10,308 nucleotides of DNA. It comes from Deltaproteobacteria bacterium. Its GTDB lineage: Bacteria > Desulfobacterota > DSM-4660 > Desulfatiglandales > HGW-15. The DNA lies in the NCBI GenBank assembly GCA_019308525.1, contig JAFDIC010000105.1, positions 1 to 10,308 on the forward strand, in the 5' to 3' direction. Below are positions 1 through 7,191 of this stretch, one piece after another. Both the position numbers and the translations under genes were made by a program. Each line of letters begins with the position of its first letter. Within the stretch, counting starts at the first letter, position 1. The notes under the pieces were generated by a model that saw nothing but the letters and a program-made list of their open reading frames with translations, was not told where the DNA came from and made no database searches.

Positions 1-228
1 AAAGAAGGGCAGGATCTGGGCATGGAAAAGACAGCCATAGAGGCCACGGTCAATGTCATCGAACCTTTGGGCAGGGAGATCTCCCTGGAACTCAGCACCG
101 GAAGACACTCTTTGACGGCTCTCTTGGGCACGGATACGAAGGCAGCCGTGCATGAGAAGATCAACCTCGTGTTCAACATGGAAAAGTCCCATGTCTTTGA
201 CAGGGAAACAGGAAAGGCTATAGTTTGA
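1..228 (+). CDS. ABC sugar-importer ATPase, C-terminal end (partial)
   Basis: The frame is open at the left edge, so only the last 75 codons are present. They match the C-terminal TOBE-type regulatory/substrate domain of MalK/UgpC-like ATPases: the pattern IEATVNVIEPLGREI followed by a hydrophilic beta-rich segment and the typical closing phrase HVFDRETGKAIV. The Walker A, signature and Walker B motifs would lie upstream, outside the window. The protein would couple ATP hydrolysis to import through the two permeases encoded downstream (1941-3684). The stop is followed by 106 nt and then the binding-protein gene on the same strand, which supports one operon. The domain call is fairly sure; the transported substrate cannot be read from this piece. 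An internal ATG at position 22 is not a plausible start because the domain continues upstream of it. Confidence 0.85.
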   Translation, partial: KEGQDLGMEKTAIEATVNVIEPLGREISLELSTGRHSLTALLGTDTKAAVHEKINLVFNMEKSHVFDRETGKAIV

Positions 229-334
229 AACGCCATCTGGAGGGAGGTGGTAAAGGAGCAACAGAACACTATGATCAAGAGCGAGGTAGAGGTTTTGGCA
301 TATCCTGGAACCATTAGACAAGGGAGGTGTTAAG

Positions 335-1759
335 ATGCTTCGGAAGAATAGTTTGATCACTCTGTCTCTTGTTGCGTTTTTTGTTGTCTTTGGCCTGGGG
401 GTAGTAGCCCCGGGGGCCAAGGCGGTAACCTTTGAGGACCTGGTGGCGCGAGTTCAATGGCAGAAAGATTTGGTGAAACGGCTCACTGCCAAGAAATGGA
501 TGCCCCCGGAGGGCTGGGAAATCGTCAAGGGGAAGGTGCCAAAACTGATTATCTTCAATTCAGGAAGCCTGAAATACGATCCGGCGACAGAGGTAAATGG
601 CAAGATTTTCACGGAAAGGACAGGTATTGACATAGAATGGATAGTCGTACCCGATGCAGCGACCTTGCCAAAGGAGATCTCAATGCTGACCGCCAGATCG
701 GGTAGGGCACCGGTGGTCTACTTGAAGCCAGAAGCCTCCATTGACTTTTACAGGGCAGGCTGGGTGGAGCCCGTGGATTTCTTGTGGAGTAAAGAATCCG
801 TCGCCCTATACCCTAAAGCCGTCTATGATACGAGCAGTTACAAGGGAAGGATGTACGGCTCACCCTGGTTCATCAAGGCGACACAATTCGTGTACAGAAA
901 GGATCTCTTGAAGCAATACGTAGGAACCACGAGACCACCCCAAACATGGCAGGAGATAATCGACTATGCCAAGAAGTTGACCCTTGATACCAATAACGAT
1001 GGTAACATCGATATTTGGGGTTATGTGTTCAATACCGGCCCATCCTATCCAAGGGCCATGAAGATGAGAATCAATGAGGGCCTTTTCACGCAAGGGTTCA
1101 CGGCTGATGATGTGCTGGATGACAAGGGGATTCCCCATTACAATACCCCCGAGGGCATCAGGGCACTCCAGTTCCTGGTTGATCTGGTCCAGGTCCATAA
1201 GGTTTCCCCCAGGGGAGTAGCCACTTATGCAGACAAGGACACCTATGAGTTGTTCCTCAGGGGCAAGGTGGCCATGATGCAAAATCATACTTGGATCAAT
1301 TTCAAACTCATCAAGAAGATGCCCCAGGAGAAATGGGGGGTGTCACTCCTCCCCAAGTGCGGGGGATGGAAAGGGGGCCCGGAAGGAGTTGCTTCGACAA
1401 GAGGTGGGGTATACGACTATGCCATAAATGCGTACTCCAAGCCCTATGAAAAGCTGGCCGCAGCACTTTGGCTTGACTTCATGAGATCCTTTGAAGCCTG
1501 CAAGAACCAACAGGTGATTGAACAGAATCAAGCCCCCATGTCCCTGGTCTATGATGATCCGGAAGTAAGAGAGAAAACCGTCGCCTTTGATGTCATAAAG
1601 CAGACGGTCGAGGTCGGGCAGGCCATAAACTATCACCAGGGTCTTGCCATTTGCGATATACTGACGAAGATCGGGAACAAGGCCATCCTTGGAGACATCA
1701 CCGCCAAGGAGGCCCTGGACAAGGCCCAAAAACAGATCAATAACCTGTTCTTCTATTGA
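335..1759 (+). CDS. Periplasmic solute-binding protein of a CUT1-type ABC importer
   Basis: A 474-residue extracellular solute-binding protein (family 1 type). Residues 1-30 form a signal peptide: positive start MLRK, hydrophobic core, and an AKA/V site that fits signal peptidase I. There is no lipobox, so a soluble periplasmic protein is expected. The mature part shows the usual fold cues: KLIIFNSGS near residue 71, an ERTGIDIEWIVVP segment, SPWFIKATQFVYRKDLLK (hinge strand and helix start), PQTWQEIIDYAKKL, and a late MMQNHTWINF segment. The start is well set by GGGAGGTG six bases before the ATG. Two permease genes follow after a 97-nt gap holding a strong hairpin, counted to the upstream ATG at 1857. 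The enolase-superfamily enzyme in the same operon suggests a carbohydrate or sugar-acid ligand, but the ligand itself is inference. Confidence 0.92.
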   Translation: MLRKNSLITLSLVAFFVVFGLGVVAPGAKAVTFEDLVARVQWQKDLVKRLTAKKWMPPEGWEIVKGKVPKLIIFNSGSLKYDPATEVNGKIFTERTGIDIEWIVVPDAATLPKEISMLTARSGRAPVVYLKPEASIDFYRAGWVEPVDFLWSKESVALYPKAVYDTSSYKGRMYGSPWFIKATQFVYRKDLLKQYVGTTRPPQTWQEIIDYAKKLTLDTNNDGNIDIWGYVFNTGPSYPRAMKMRINEGLFTQGFTADDVLDDKGIPHYNTPEGIRALQFLVDLVQVHKVSPRGVATYADKDTYELFLRGKVAMMQNHTWINFKLIKKMPQEKWGVSLLPKCGGWKGGPEGVASTRGGVYDYAINAYSKPYEKLAAALWLDFMRSFEACKNQQVIEQNQAPMSLVYDDPEVREKTVAFDVIKQTVEVGQAINYHQGLAICDILTKIGNKAILGDITAKEALDKAQKQINNLFFY

Positions 1760-1808
1760 GAGTGTCCCCCTGACACGGGTTAGGCAAAGAGACCGGCTTT
1801 TGCATTAA

Positions 1809-1860
1809 CCATTTTCCCTCCCCTTCGGCGCTCCTAATAACGCGGGGGGAGGGAAAATGG
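1809..1860 (+). repeat. Perfect 15-bp inverted repeat between binding-protein and permease genes
   Basis: CCATTTTCCCTCCCC (1809-1823) is exactly complementary to GGGGAGGGAAAATGG (1846-1860), with a 22-nt loop; two further G-U pairs could extend the stem inward. It starts 50 nt after the binding-protein stop. No T-run follows, so it does not look like an ordinary intrinsic terminator. In RNA it could protect the 3' end of the binding-protein message or thin out transcription and translation into the permeases, as the REP sequences between malE and malF do. That role is inference. The right arm contains both a GGGGGGAGGG stretch and the ATG at 1857, so that upstream start would be buried in the stem. 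Confidence 0.75.
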
Positions 1861-1940
1861 CCCCAATGGAGCTTGCTTCGCGATGGGGGAACGAGGCCCT
1901 GTTCACCTGGTGCGACCCGGAAAGGACGTATACTGATAGG

Positions 1941-2852
1941 ATGGAAACCTTCGGACAAGAAAGAACCCCACTCCAGGGGGTCAGGGATTTCCTGGACCGG
2001 CATTTCGCCCTTACCTGCATTCTCCCCACGATGATCCTTGTGTTTGGCCTCATACTGGTCCCCATATACTTGGTCTTTTATGAAAGCGTGTTCCTGGACA
2101 CACCGGGACAGTTCAGATTCGTGGGCTTGAAACACTACGTTCGGATTTTTCAAAACCCCGACTTTTGGCGATACCTTTACCATACGGTCCAGTATTCGGG
2201 TTTTTCTTCCCTTTTCTCCTTTCTCTTCGGGCTGATCCTGGCCCTGTCCCTCAATCAGAAGATAAGATTTCCCAATTTCTTCAGGGTCTGGGTGCTGCTG
2301 CCCTGGGCCATTCCCCCTGTAGTCGCGGCCTTTATGTTCAAGTGGTTTTTCAATGACATATACGGCGCGGCAAATGATCTCCTGATGAAGCTGGGAATCA
2401 TTCAAAAACAGGTGACCTGGTTGGCCAGCAAAACCTTTGCGATGCCCATATTGATCGGGGTGGATTCGTGGATAAGGATTCCATTTGTCACCATAATCCT
2501 CTTGGCGGGGCTCCAGGCCATCCCAAAGGATCTATACGACGCGGCAAAAATAGACGGGGCAGGAACACTCAATCTCTTCAGGAACATCACATGGCCCTAT
2601 TTGAAAGGACCTTTGCTTGTTGCCATGGTCATTGTAACGGCCTTCTCCTTTCGTTTTGTAGACATCATGATGGCGCTGACGGGAGGGGGACCGGGGGACG
2701 AGACCATGCTCTTTGCAGTGGACATTTACAAGAGCGCTTTCTTGCGCCTGAGGTTCGGCTATTCTGCTGCCGAAGGTGTTGTTATGCTCGCAATGATAGT
2801 GGTAATTATCCTCGCGTATACCTATTTCCTCAAGTCCGAGGTGGAGGAGTGA
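1941..2852 (+). CDS. CUT1 ABC importer permease (MalF/UgpA-like)
   Basis: A 303-residue inner-membrane permease with about six hydrophobic segments (around residues 23-49, 88-105, 117-133, 168-192, 223-246 and 278-296). The coupling loop that contacts the ATPase is clear: YDAAKIDGAGTLNLFRNITWP at 199-219, followed by the family phrase LTGGGPGDET at 247-256. The frame is open back to an ATG at 1857, but that adds 28 residues (MAPMELASRW...) with no family character and falls inside the inverted repeat. The ATG at 1941 leaves a normal cytoplasmic tail of about 22 residues before the first helix. Its ribosome binding site is weak (AAAGGA 14 nt upstream), so the start remains uncertain. It should pair with the next gene to form the channel. 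Confidence 0.9.
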   Translation: METFGQERTPLQGVRDFLDRHFALTCILPTMILVFGLILVPIYLVFYESVFLDTPGQFRFVGLKHYVRIFQNPDFWRYLYHTVQYSGFSSLFSFLFGLILALSLNQKIRFPNFFRVWVLLPWAIPPVVAAFMFKWFFNDIYGAANDLLMKLGIIQKQVTWLASKTFAMPILIGVDSWIRIPFVTIILLAGLQAIPKDLYDAAKIDGAGTLNLFRNITWPYLKGPLLVAMVIVTAFSFRFVDIMMALTGGGPGDETMLFAVDIYKSAFLRLRFGYSAAEGVVMLAMIVVIILAYTYFLKSEVEE

Positions 2853-2856
2853 CATA

Positions 2857-3684
2857 GTGAAGGGCGCAAGAATATATGCATACACGATTATCCTCTTGTT
2901 CATACTGCTTTCTCAGATTCCAGTCTATTTCACTTTTATCACGGCCTTCAAGACGGAAAAAGAAATTTACAGCCCGGATATTACGTGGTTTCCTGATAAG
3001 TTCACCCTGGAGAACTTTTTCAAGATCCTTGCCGTGGAAGAGGAAAGAGACTTCAAGGTATACATTTTCAATTCCCTCGGAATAGCGGGATTGTCAACAT
3101 TTATAGTGATAGTCTTCGGTACCCTTGGCGGATACGCCTTTAGCAAGTATCGCTTTGTGGGTAGCGATATTCTTCTTCTACTCATTCTCGTCATAAGGGT
3201 AATACCGCCGGTCACGCTGTTGACGCCCCTTTACAAGCTGGCCACCTGGCTGGGCATCTATGATACGTGGACTATTCTCATATGGGCCAATGTCTACCTG
3301 TTCTTGCCATTTACGATTTGGCTGCTCAAGGCCTTTTTCGACAATGTCCCCTCTGAACTACCGGAGGCGGCCAGGATAGACGGGTGTAGCAATTACGGTG
3401 CTTTTCGCAGGGTGGTGCTGCCGACAATATTTCCGGGTGTCGCGGCAGGGGCTATCCTTACTTTTCTCTATTCATGGAATCACTTCATATTCGCGTTGGC
3501 CCTTACAAGCTCACAAAGGGCAAAGACAATTCCGGTAGGGCTCTATGATTTTGTGGGTGACTTCTACATTGATTGGGGGAGCATGTGCGCTGCCGCGTTG
3601 ATTGCGACTATTCCGGCCATTCTCTTTATCATATTCTTCCAGAAATACATAGTGTCGGGTCTCCTGACGGGCGCCATCAAGTAA
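2857..3684 (+). CDS. CUT1 ABC importer permease (MalG/UgpE-like)
   Basis: A 275-residue inner-membrane protein starting with GTG, with GGAGG inside the end of the preceding gene and only 4 nt between the two genes, so translation is probably coupled. Hydrophobic segments lie near residues 9-30, 72-95, 103-125, 138-160, 190-215 and 243-263. The ATPase-coupling loop is textbook: PEAARIDGCSNYGAFRRVVLP at 169-189, followed by YSWNHFIFALALT, and the C-terminus FQKYIVSGLLTGAIK is typical of MalG-type subunits. The large loop after helix 1 (TAFKTEKEIYSPDITWFPDKFTLENF) also fits. Assignment to the family is secure; substrate is not shown. Confidence 0.92.
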   Translation: MKGARIYAYTIILLFILLSQIPVYFTFITAFKTEKEIYSPDITWFPDKFTLENFFKILAVEEERDFKVYIFNSLGIAGLSTFIVIVFGTLGGYAFSKYRFVGSDILLLLILVIRVIPPVTLLTPLYKLATWLGIYDTWTILIWANVYLFLPFTIWLLKAFFDNVPSELPEAARIDGCSNYGAFRRVVLPTIFPGVAAGAILTFLYSWNHFIFALALTSSQRAKTIPVGLYDFVGDFYIDWGSMCAAALIATIPAILFIIFFQKYIVSGLLTGAIK

Positions 3685-3732
3685 AAGACTTTGCGGCCGT
3701 CAGGGACCCCGCTTACTTTCGGGAGGAGTTTT

Positions 3733-4809
3733 ATGAAAATCACAGATGTCCGTTTTACATCCATATCTAAGGTCCCCCTTAAAAGGCCTTTCTGGAACTC
3801 TATAGTTCGGACTACTTCAAGGGACTGGGCAAGGGTCGAAATTTATACGGACGAGGGGGCAGTGGGCATGGCTCCGGCCAAACACAGCTCCGGTTTTTTT
3901 GTTGAGTCCGCCATCAAGACGAAGCTCTTGGGTGAAGATCCCTTCCGGGTCGAGTACTTGTGGCAAAAGATGTACATGGGAGGAACACGTAAGCCTGTCG
4001 CAAGGGGTGAATACATAGTCGCCATGAGCGCCGTGGATAATGCCCTTTGGGATCTCAAGGGAAAGATCCTGGGACAGCCCGTGTGGAAGCTTCTGGGTGG
4101 AGCAAAGGACAGGGTTTTGGCCTATGCGGCAGGGGGATATTATGAAGAGGGAAAGGGTCTTAAAGAACTCTGCCGGGAAATGGAAGGATTTGTCAAGCAA
4201 GGTTTTAGGGCGGTAAAGATGAAGGTGGGTTGGCCGGGCGTCACCCTTTTTGAAGATGCTGAAAGGGTTAGGGCGGTGCGGGAGACTATAGGGCCTGATA
4301 TCGAACTCATGGTTGACGCCAACAATGCTTGGGACGCAAATACGGCCATAAGGTTTGGCAGGATGATAGAGCCTTACAGGCCCTATTGGTTTGAGGAGCC
4401 GGTAAGGGCAGACGATCTAAGGGGAGGAGCTATGGTGGCGTCAGCCCTGGACATACCAGTAGCGAGCGGAGAGAACGAGTTTACCCACTGGGGGTTTAGG
4501 GACCTCATCGAGTGCGGCGCGGCTGAGATCATCCAGGCTGATCCCAATACCTGCGGGGGAATAAGCCAGTGGATCAAGATAGCCGCCCTGGCAGAGGCCA
4601 ACCACCTCCCCATGTCTCCCCACGGCGATGCCAGCATTGGTTCAACCTGTACCGCAGCAGTGGAAAACGGTCTTATGACCGAGAACTACTTGAGCGCCTT
4701 TTTGGATGAATCCGTGGAGCCTGTTGATTTTCGGGACGGATACATCTATATGCCTGACCGTCCCGGGCTGGGTCTCGTGTGGAAGGAAGGACTCGTCGAG
4801 AGGAATTAA
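3733..4809 (+). CDS. Enolase-superfamily acid-sugar dehydratase/racemase, mandelate-racemase subgroup
   Basis: A 358-residue soluble enzyme. The N-terminal capping domain (about 1-125) is followed by a TIM-like barrel with all expected catalytic residues: K162-x-K164 (KMK), metal ligands D195 (VDANNAW), E221 (FEEP) and E247 (GEN), and the His-Asp dyad D270 (QADPNTCGG) with H297 (SPHG). KxK plus the dyad is the signature of the mandelate racemase subgroup, whose members abstract the alpha proton of a carboxylate; most are aldonate or aldarate dehydratases. The spacing of D195, E221, E247, D270 and H297 is close to that of mandelate racemase itself. The start at 3733 has GGGAGGAG just upstream; an earlier in-frame ATG at 3691 lacks one. 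Sitting 48 nt after the permease genes, it probably acts on the imported compound. The exact substrate is unknown. Confidence 0.9.
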   Translation: MKITDVRFTSISKVPLKRPFWNSIVRTTSRDWARVEIYTDEGAVGMAPAKHSSGFFVESAIKTKLLGEDPFRVEYLWQKMYMGGTRKPVARGEYIVAMSAVDNALWDLKGKILGQPVWKLLGGAKDRVLAYAAGGYYEEGKGLKELCREMEGFVKQGFRAVKMKVGWPGVTLFEDAERVRAVRETIGPDIELMVDANNAWDANTAIRFGRMIEPYRPYWFEEPVRADDLRGGAMVASALDIPVASGENEFTHWGFRDLIECGAAEIIQADPNTCGGISQWIKIAALAEANHLPMSPHGDASIGSTCTAAVENGLMTENYLSAFLDESVEPVDFRDGYIYMPDRPGLGLVWKEGLVERN

Positions 4810-4887
4810 TAAAGCCAAGCTGCGAGGGGGGCAAGAATGTCAGCACCTGTTCATCTCGCAGGGGTCATGGTGCCTCTGTCGGGTGGA

Positions 4888-5997
4888 TCAGTGATAAACA
4901 TTGCCCAGCAAGTGTAGGTTGCCCACATGGACCCTCCTTAACCCCTGCCCCAGTGCCACATCCCTGCACCTCATAGCGTGGGCCCTTGAGGTGGTAGGCA
5001 AATCATCCAGGTAGAAGTGGGGATGAAAGGCAAGGAGGCTGTACGGTATGTTCTGATCCAGGCGCGCGATGTAGCTGGCCAGTTGGGCAACCTCCGCTTC
5101 ATCAATATATCCCGGGACAAGCAAGGTGCTGGCGATCAGGAAGGGCGGTTCGGGCCTTTTTTCTATCAGCCGGGAAAGGACCTGGAAGTTCTCCAGGGTC
5201 TTCTTGTTTGTCACACCGCACAGGGCATAATGGATGCCCTCGTCCCAGGCCTTGAGATCAAACTTTATACAGCCACCCGATTCAAGGGAAAGGCGTGCCA
5301 TGATGCCCAGGTAAGGCTCCTGCAAGCACCCGTTTGTCTCCCAGCAAATCCTGAGGATTTTTCCACCAGCCCGGGCCAGTGCCAGCCTGGAGGCCTTGAT
5401 AGCGTGAAGGATCTGGGGTGCAGGATCCCCCCCGAAATAGCAGATACACGTGGTCCTGTCATCCACAGCCTCAGAAAGGTTCTTGGCATCTACCCTGGCT
5501 GGCAGCGCGGTTTGTTCCTTGTAGTGGTAGTTCTGGCAGTAGAGGCAATTGAAAGAGCATGCATGGTAGAATACGGCCAGGTTCTTGAAGCCGTATTCAG
5601 GCCCACTTGAGACCCCGTAGCGTGGATAGCCACATCCCGTGCCGGCCGGACAAACAAAGCTTCCCACGCAATTGGTGGGAAGGGGATCATGGTAAAAGGA
5701 CAGGTTTCCCTCATGGGGCCGACCACCCCGTAAATGGCCCTGTTCAACCCTGCGAAGGCCGCAAAAGCCTCTGCCGCCTTCCGGTATCCTGCAAGCGTGC
5801 ACGCAAAGTCCGCATTGAAGCCCGCCTTCAACCCGGGGAGGGTTTAATGGCAGATTGTATCTCCTGCGGCTTGCTTCGTGAACCTGCTTGATTTGTGGCC
5901 AGACCTCGTCAAAGTGACCGCGGATACAATCGGCGCAAAAACCGATCCTGTCGGAAGTCGTGACAGCCCTTTTACCGCACCACCGACAAGTTCCCAT
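4888..5997 (-). CDS. PflA-like radical SAM protein with N-terminal zinc ribbon
   Basis: A protein of 369 residues from the preferred start. The radical SAM site is C147-x3-C151-x2-C154 (CSFNCLYC), preceded by the beta-strand NLAVFYHA and followed by FGGDPAPQ (188-195), the glycine-rich SAM-binding motif. Before the core come two more cysteine modules: CxxC-x13-CxxC at 4-24, a likely zinc ribbon, and C62, C65, C69, C79 (CGLCVHAC...GFCGLR), which resembles the pre-core segment of AmmeMemoRadiSam and PflX-like enzymes. A third set, C110, C117 and C122, lies in PTNCVGSFVCPAGTGCGYP. The start at 5997 has AAGGA seven bases upstream; an ATG 39 nt earlier lacks a good site. The gene begins inside the end of the THEP1 gene (26-nt overlap), so the two are probably made together. 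The reaction is unknown; the family is uncharacterised as far as I can tell. Confidence 0.88.
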   Translation of the reverse strand: MGTCRWCGKRAVTTSDRIGFCADCIRGHFDEVWPQIKQVHEASRRRYNLPLNPPRVEGGLQCGLCVHACRIPEGGRGFCGLRRVEQGHLRGGRPHEGNLSFYHDPLPTNCVGSFVCPAGTGCGYPRYGVSSGPEYGFKNLAVFYHACSFNCLYCQNYHYKEQTALPARVDAKNLSEAVDDRTTCICYFGGDPAPQILHAIKASRLALARAGGKILRICWETNGCLQEPYLGIMARLSLESGGCIKFDLKAWDEGIHYALCGVTNKKTLENFQVLSRLIEKRPEPPFLIASTLLVPGYIDEAEVAQLASYIARLDQNIPYSLLAFHPHFYLDDLPTTSRAHAMRCRDVALGQGLRRVHVGNLHLLGNVYH

Positions 5998-6562
5998 AAT
6001 CGTGTCCTTCTTCTCGGGAGGTGCCGTAAGGCTCATAGAAGAGGGGACAATCTACGAGTTCATTCCGGTTTTTCTCCGTGACTTCCATAAGCAGCACGTC
6101 TTTCCTTTGTTTGATTTGCTGGATAAACCTGTCACCCTTTAAGGCAATGGTCCCTATGACCGGATTCTGAGAGTCCAGCACCTCAAGAAGTGCCTCCCGG
6201 AAGCTGCGGGAGAGACACTCCATTTTCCCGATTTCGTCAATGACGATAGTTTCGTCCCTGTCCTTGGGGATCATAGAGGGTACAGCTATTTCATCAATGT
6301 CTCTGAGGTTTACCCCGTATTTCCCAACCCGGTATCTTGCTTTCATGTCCTGATGTGCAAGGAGGCCCTTTCTTCCATCCAGGGTGAGGATGGAAAATCC
6401 TGTCCTCTTGCCTCCCTCCCGAAGCTCGCGGGTAAAGAATCCCCGGATGGGCTTACCAATCCTGCTGACCACCCTTTCAATCACGGTGGATTTGCCGCAC
6501 CGTGGAGGCCCTGTCAAAAGGATATTTTTCCTTGCTTCCCGCTGCACGATCAACCCATGCAA
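5972..6562 (-). CDS. THEP1-type nucleoside-triphosphatase (NTPase_1 family)
   Basis: A 196-residue P-loop enzyme. Walker A is GPPRCGKST at 18-26, directly after the strand KNILLT; Walker B is TIVIDEIGKME at 105-115, and a further family-like segment, PVIGTIALKGDRF, follows at 134-146. The middle part (IRGFFTRELREGGKRTGFSILTLDG) is also characteristic of THEP1/NTPCR-type NTPases, which slowly hydrolyse ATP, GTP and other NTPs in vitro and whose cell role is poorly known. The start is doubtful: the longest frame begins with TTG, bounded upstream by an in-frame TGA, and has no clear ribosome binding site; a GTG five codons later is another option. The C-terminus overlaps the radical SAM gene by 26 nt, suggesting joint function or coupled translation. 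Confidence 0.87.
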   Translation of the reverse strand: MHGLIVQREARKNILLTGPPRCGKSTVIERVVSRIGKPIRGFFTRELREGGKRTGFSILTLDGRKGLLAHQDMKARYRVGKYGVNLRDIDEIAVPSMIPKDRDETIVIDEIGKMECLSRSFREALLEVLDSQNPVIGTIALKGDRFIQQIKQRKDVLLMEVTEKNRNELVDCPLFYEPYGTSREEGHDYGNLSVVR

Positions 6563-6663
6563 GAAATGGAGTCACCCAGTTTCCCATGCTTGCATCAAGA
6601 TGGGGCCCATAACCTGTCTACTTTAGCAAATCGAGCCCTTTGCCATAGTCTACCACCTTCGAA

Positions 6664-7171
6664 CTAAACGTTCACGGCACCTCCTTTCTCTTCCGTGGTG
6701 TTAGGATTGGTTTCAGGCGACCCCTTTGCGGAGATTCCGCCCGAGAAATCCAAGGTTTTCGATTCCTTGTAAACACGCAACAGCTCAACGAAACCCCTGT
6801 GTTTTTCGTTGAACAGTACCTGTATGTCCAAGTCTGTATAGTCGTAAAATCCCTTACCGGTTCGCGGGCCGATTTCTGCACGCCCTATCTTCTCGGCCAC
6901 AAGCCTGGGAATCCTCGAGATCATGAGCTGTGCTCAGGTTCTCCATCAGAGAAGAGACATCTGCCTGGAGCGCTCCAAGTTTCTTCAGTAGGTCCAAGTT
7001 TTCCTTGATTTCCTTGCAGGCCCTTTCAAGCGTTTCAGTCTCTCGGCCGGGTTTACGCTTCTTTATATCGATCAAGGTAACATGGTATCTCAGGTCTGCC
7101 ATAAGCACGGCGGTAGCGATACCCACTCCCATTCTCCCGGGACCTACGATGGCTATGTAATCTTTCGTCAT
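6664..7171 (-). pseudogene. 3-hydroxyacyl-CoA dehydrogenase remnant with central deletion and frame change
   Basis: The 5' part (7171 down to about 6930) encodes an NAD-binding start: MTKDYIAIVGPGRMGVGIA, with the GxGxxGxGI dinucleotide fold, an acidic end of beta-2 (VTLID) and the helix leading to NLSTAHDLED. The 3' part (about 6925 to 6664), in another frame, encodes the usual C-terminal end, AEKIGRAEIGPRTGKGFYDY plus a short tail. In intact 3-hydroxybutyryl-CoA dehydrogenases (about 280 residues or more) these pieces are separated by roughly 175 residues, including the catalytic His/Glu region and most of the C-terminal helical domain. The gene therefore appears to have lost about 0.5 kb and cannot make an active enzyme. 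The old start and its ribosome binding site (AAGGTGAAGG) remain. The first frame runs on to a stop at 6854, giving a 105-residue product at most. Confidence 0.8.
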
Positions 7172-7191
7172 GCCTTCACCTTGTAAACCTC

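Noticed and set aside
247..333. A 20-28 codon frame between the ATPase and binding-protein genes, in frame with the ATPase after its stop
   Set aside because: It is weakly placed relative to AAAGGAG, has no protein-like pattern, and its end is simply the ribosome binding site of the next gene. A leader peptide cannot be excluded but is not supported.
1861..1888. A second possible small hairpin CCCCA...TGGGG after the 15-bp inverted repeat
   Set aside because: Only five base pairs around an 18-nt loop, which is expected by chance in this GC-rich stretch.
1737..2405. A 222-codon open frame on the minus strand opposite the first permease gene
   Set aside because: It lies antisense to a permease with clear family motifs, has no recognisable domain and is very rich in charged residues, Gly and Pro, as expected for a shadow of a membrane-protein gene.
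4820..4861. A 7-bp inverted repeat CTGCGAG/CTCGCAG between the convergent enolase-superfamily and radical SAM genes, considered as a terminator
   Set aside because: The stem is short, the loop is 28 nt and no T-run follows on either strand.
5017..5610. A 197-codon open frame on the plus strand opposite the radical SAM gene
   Set aside because: The opposite strand encodes the conserved radical SAM core and cysteine motifs; this frame shows no family features.
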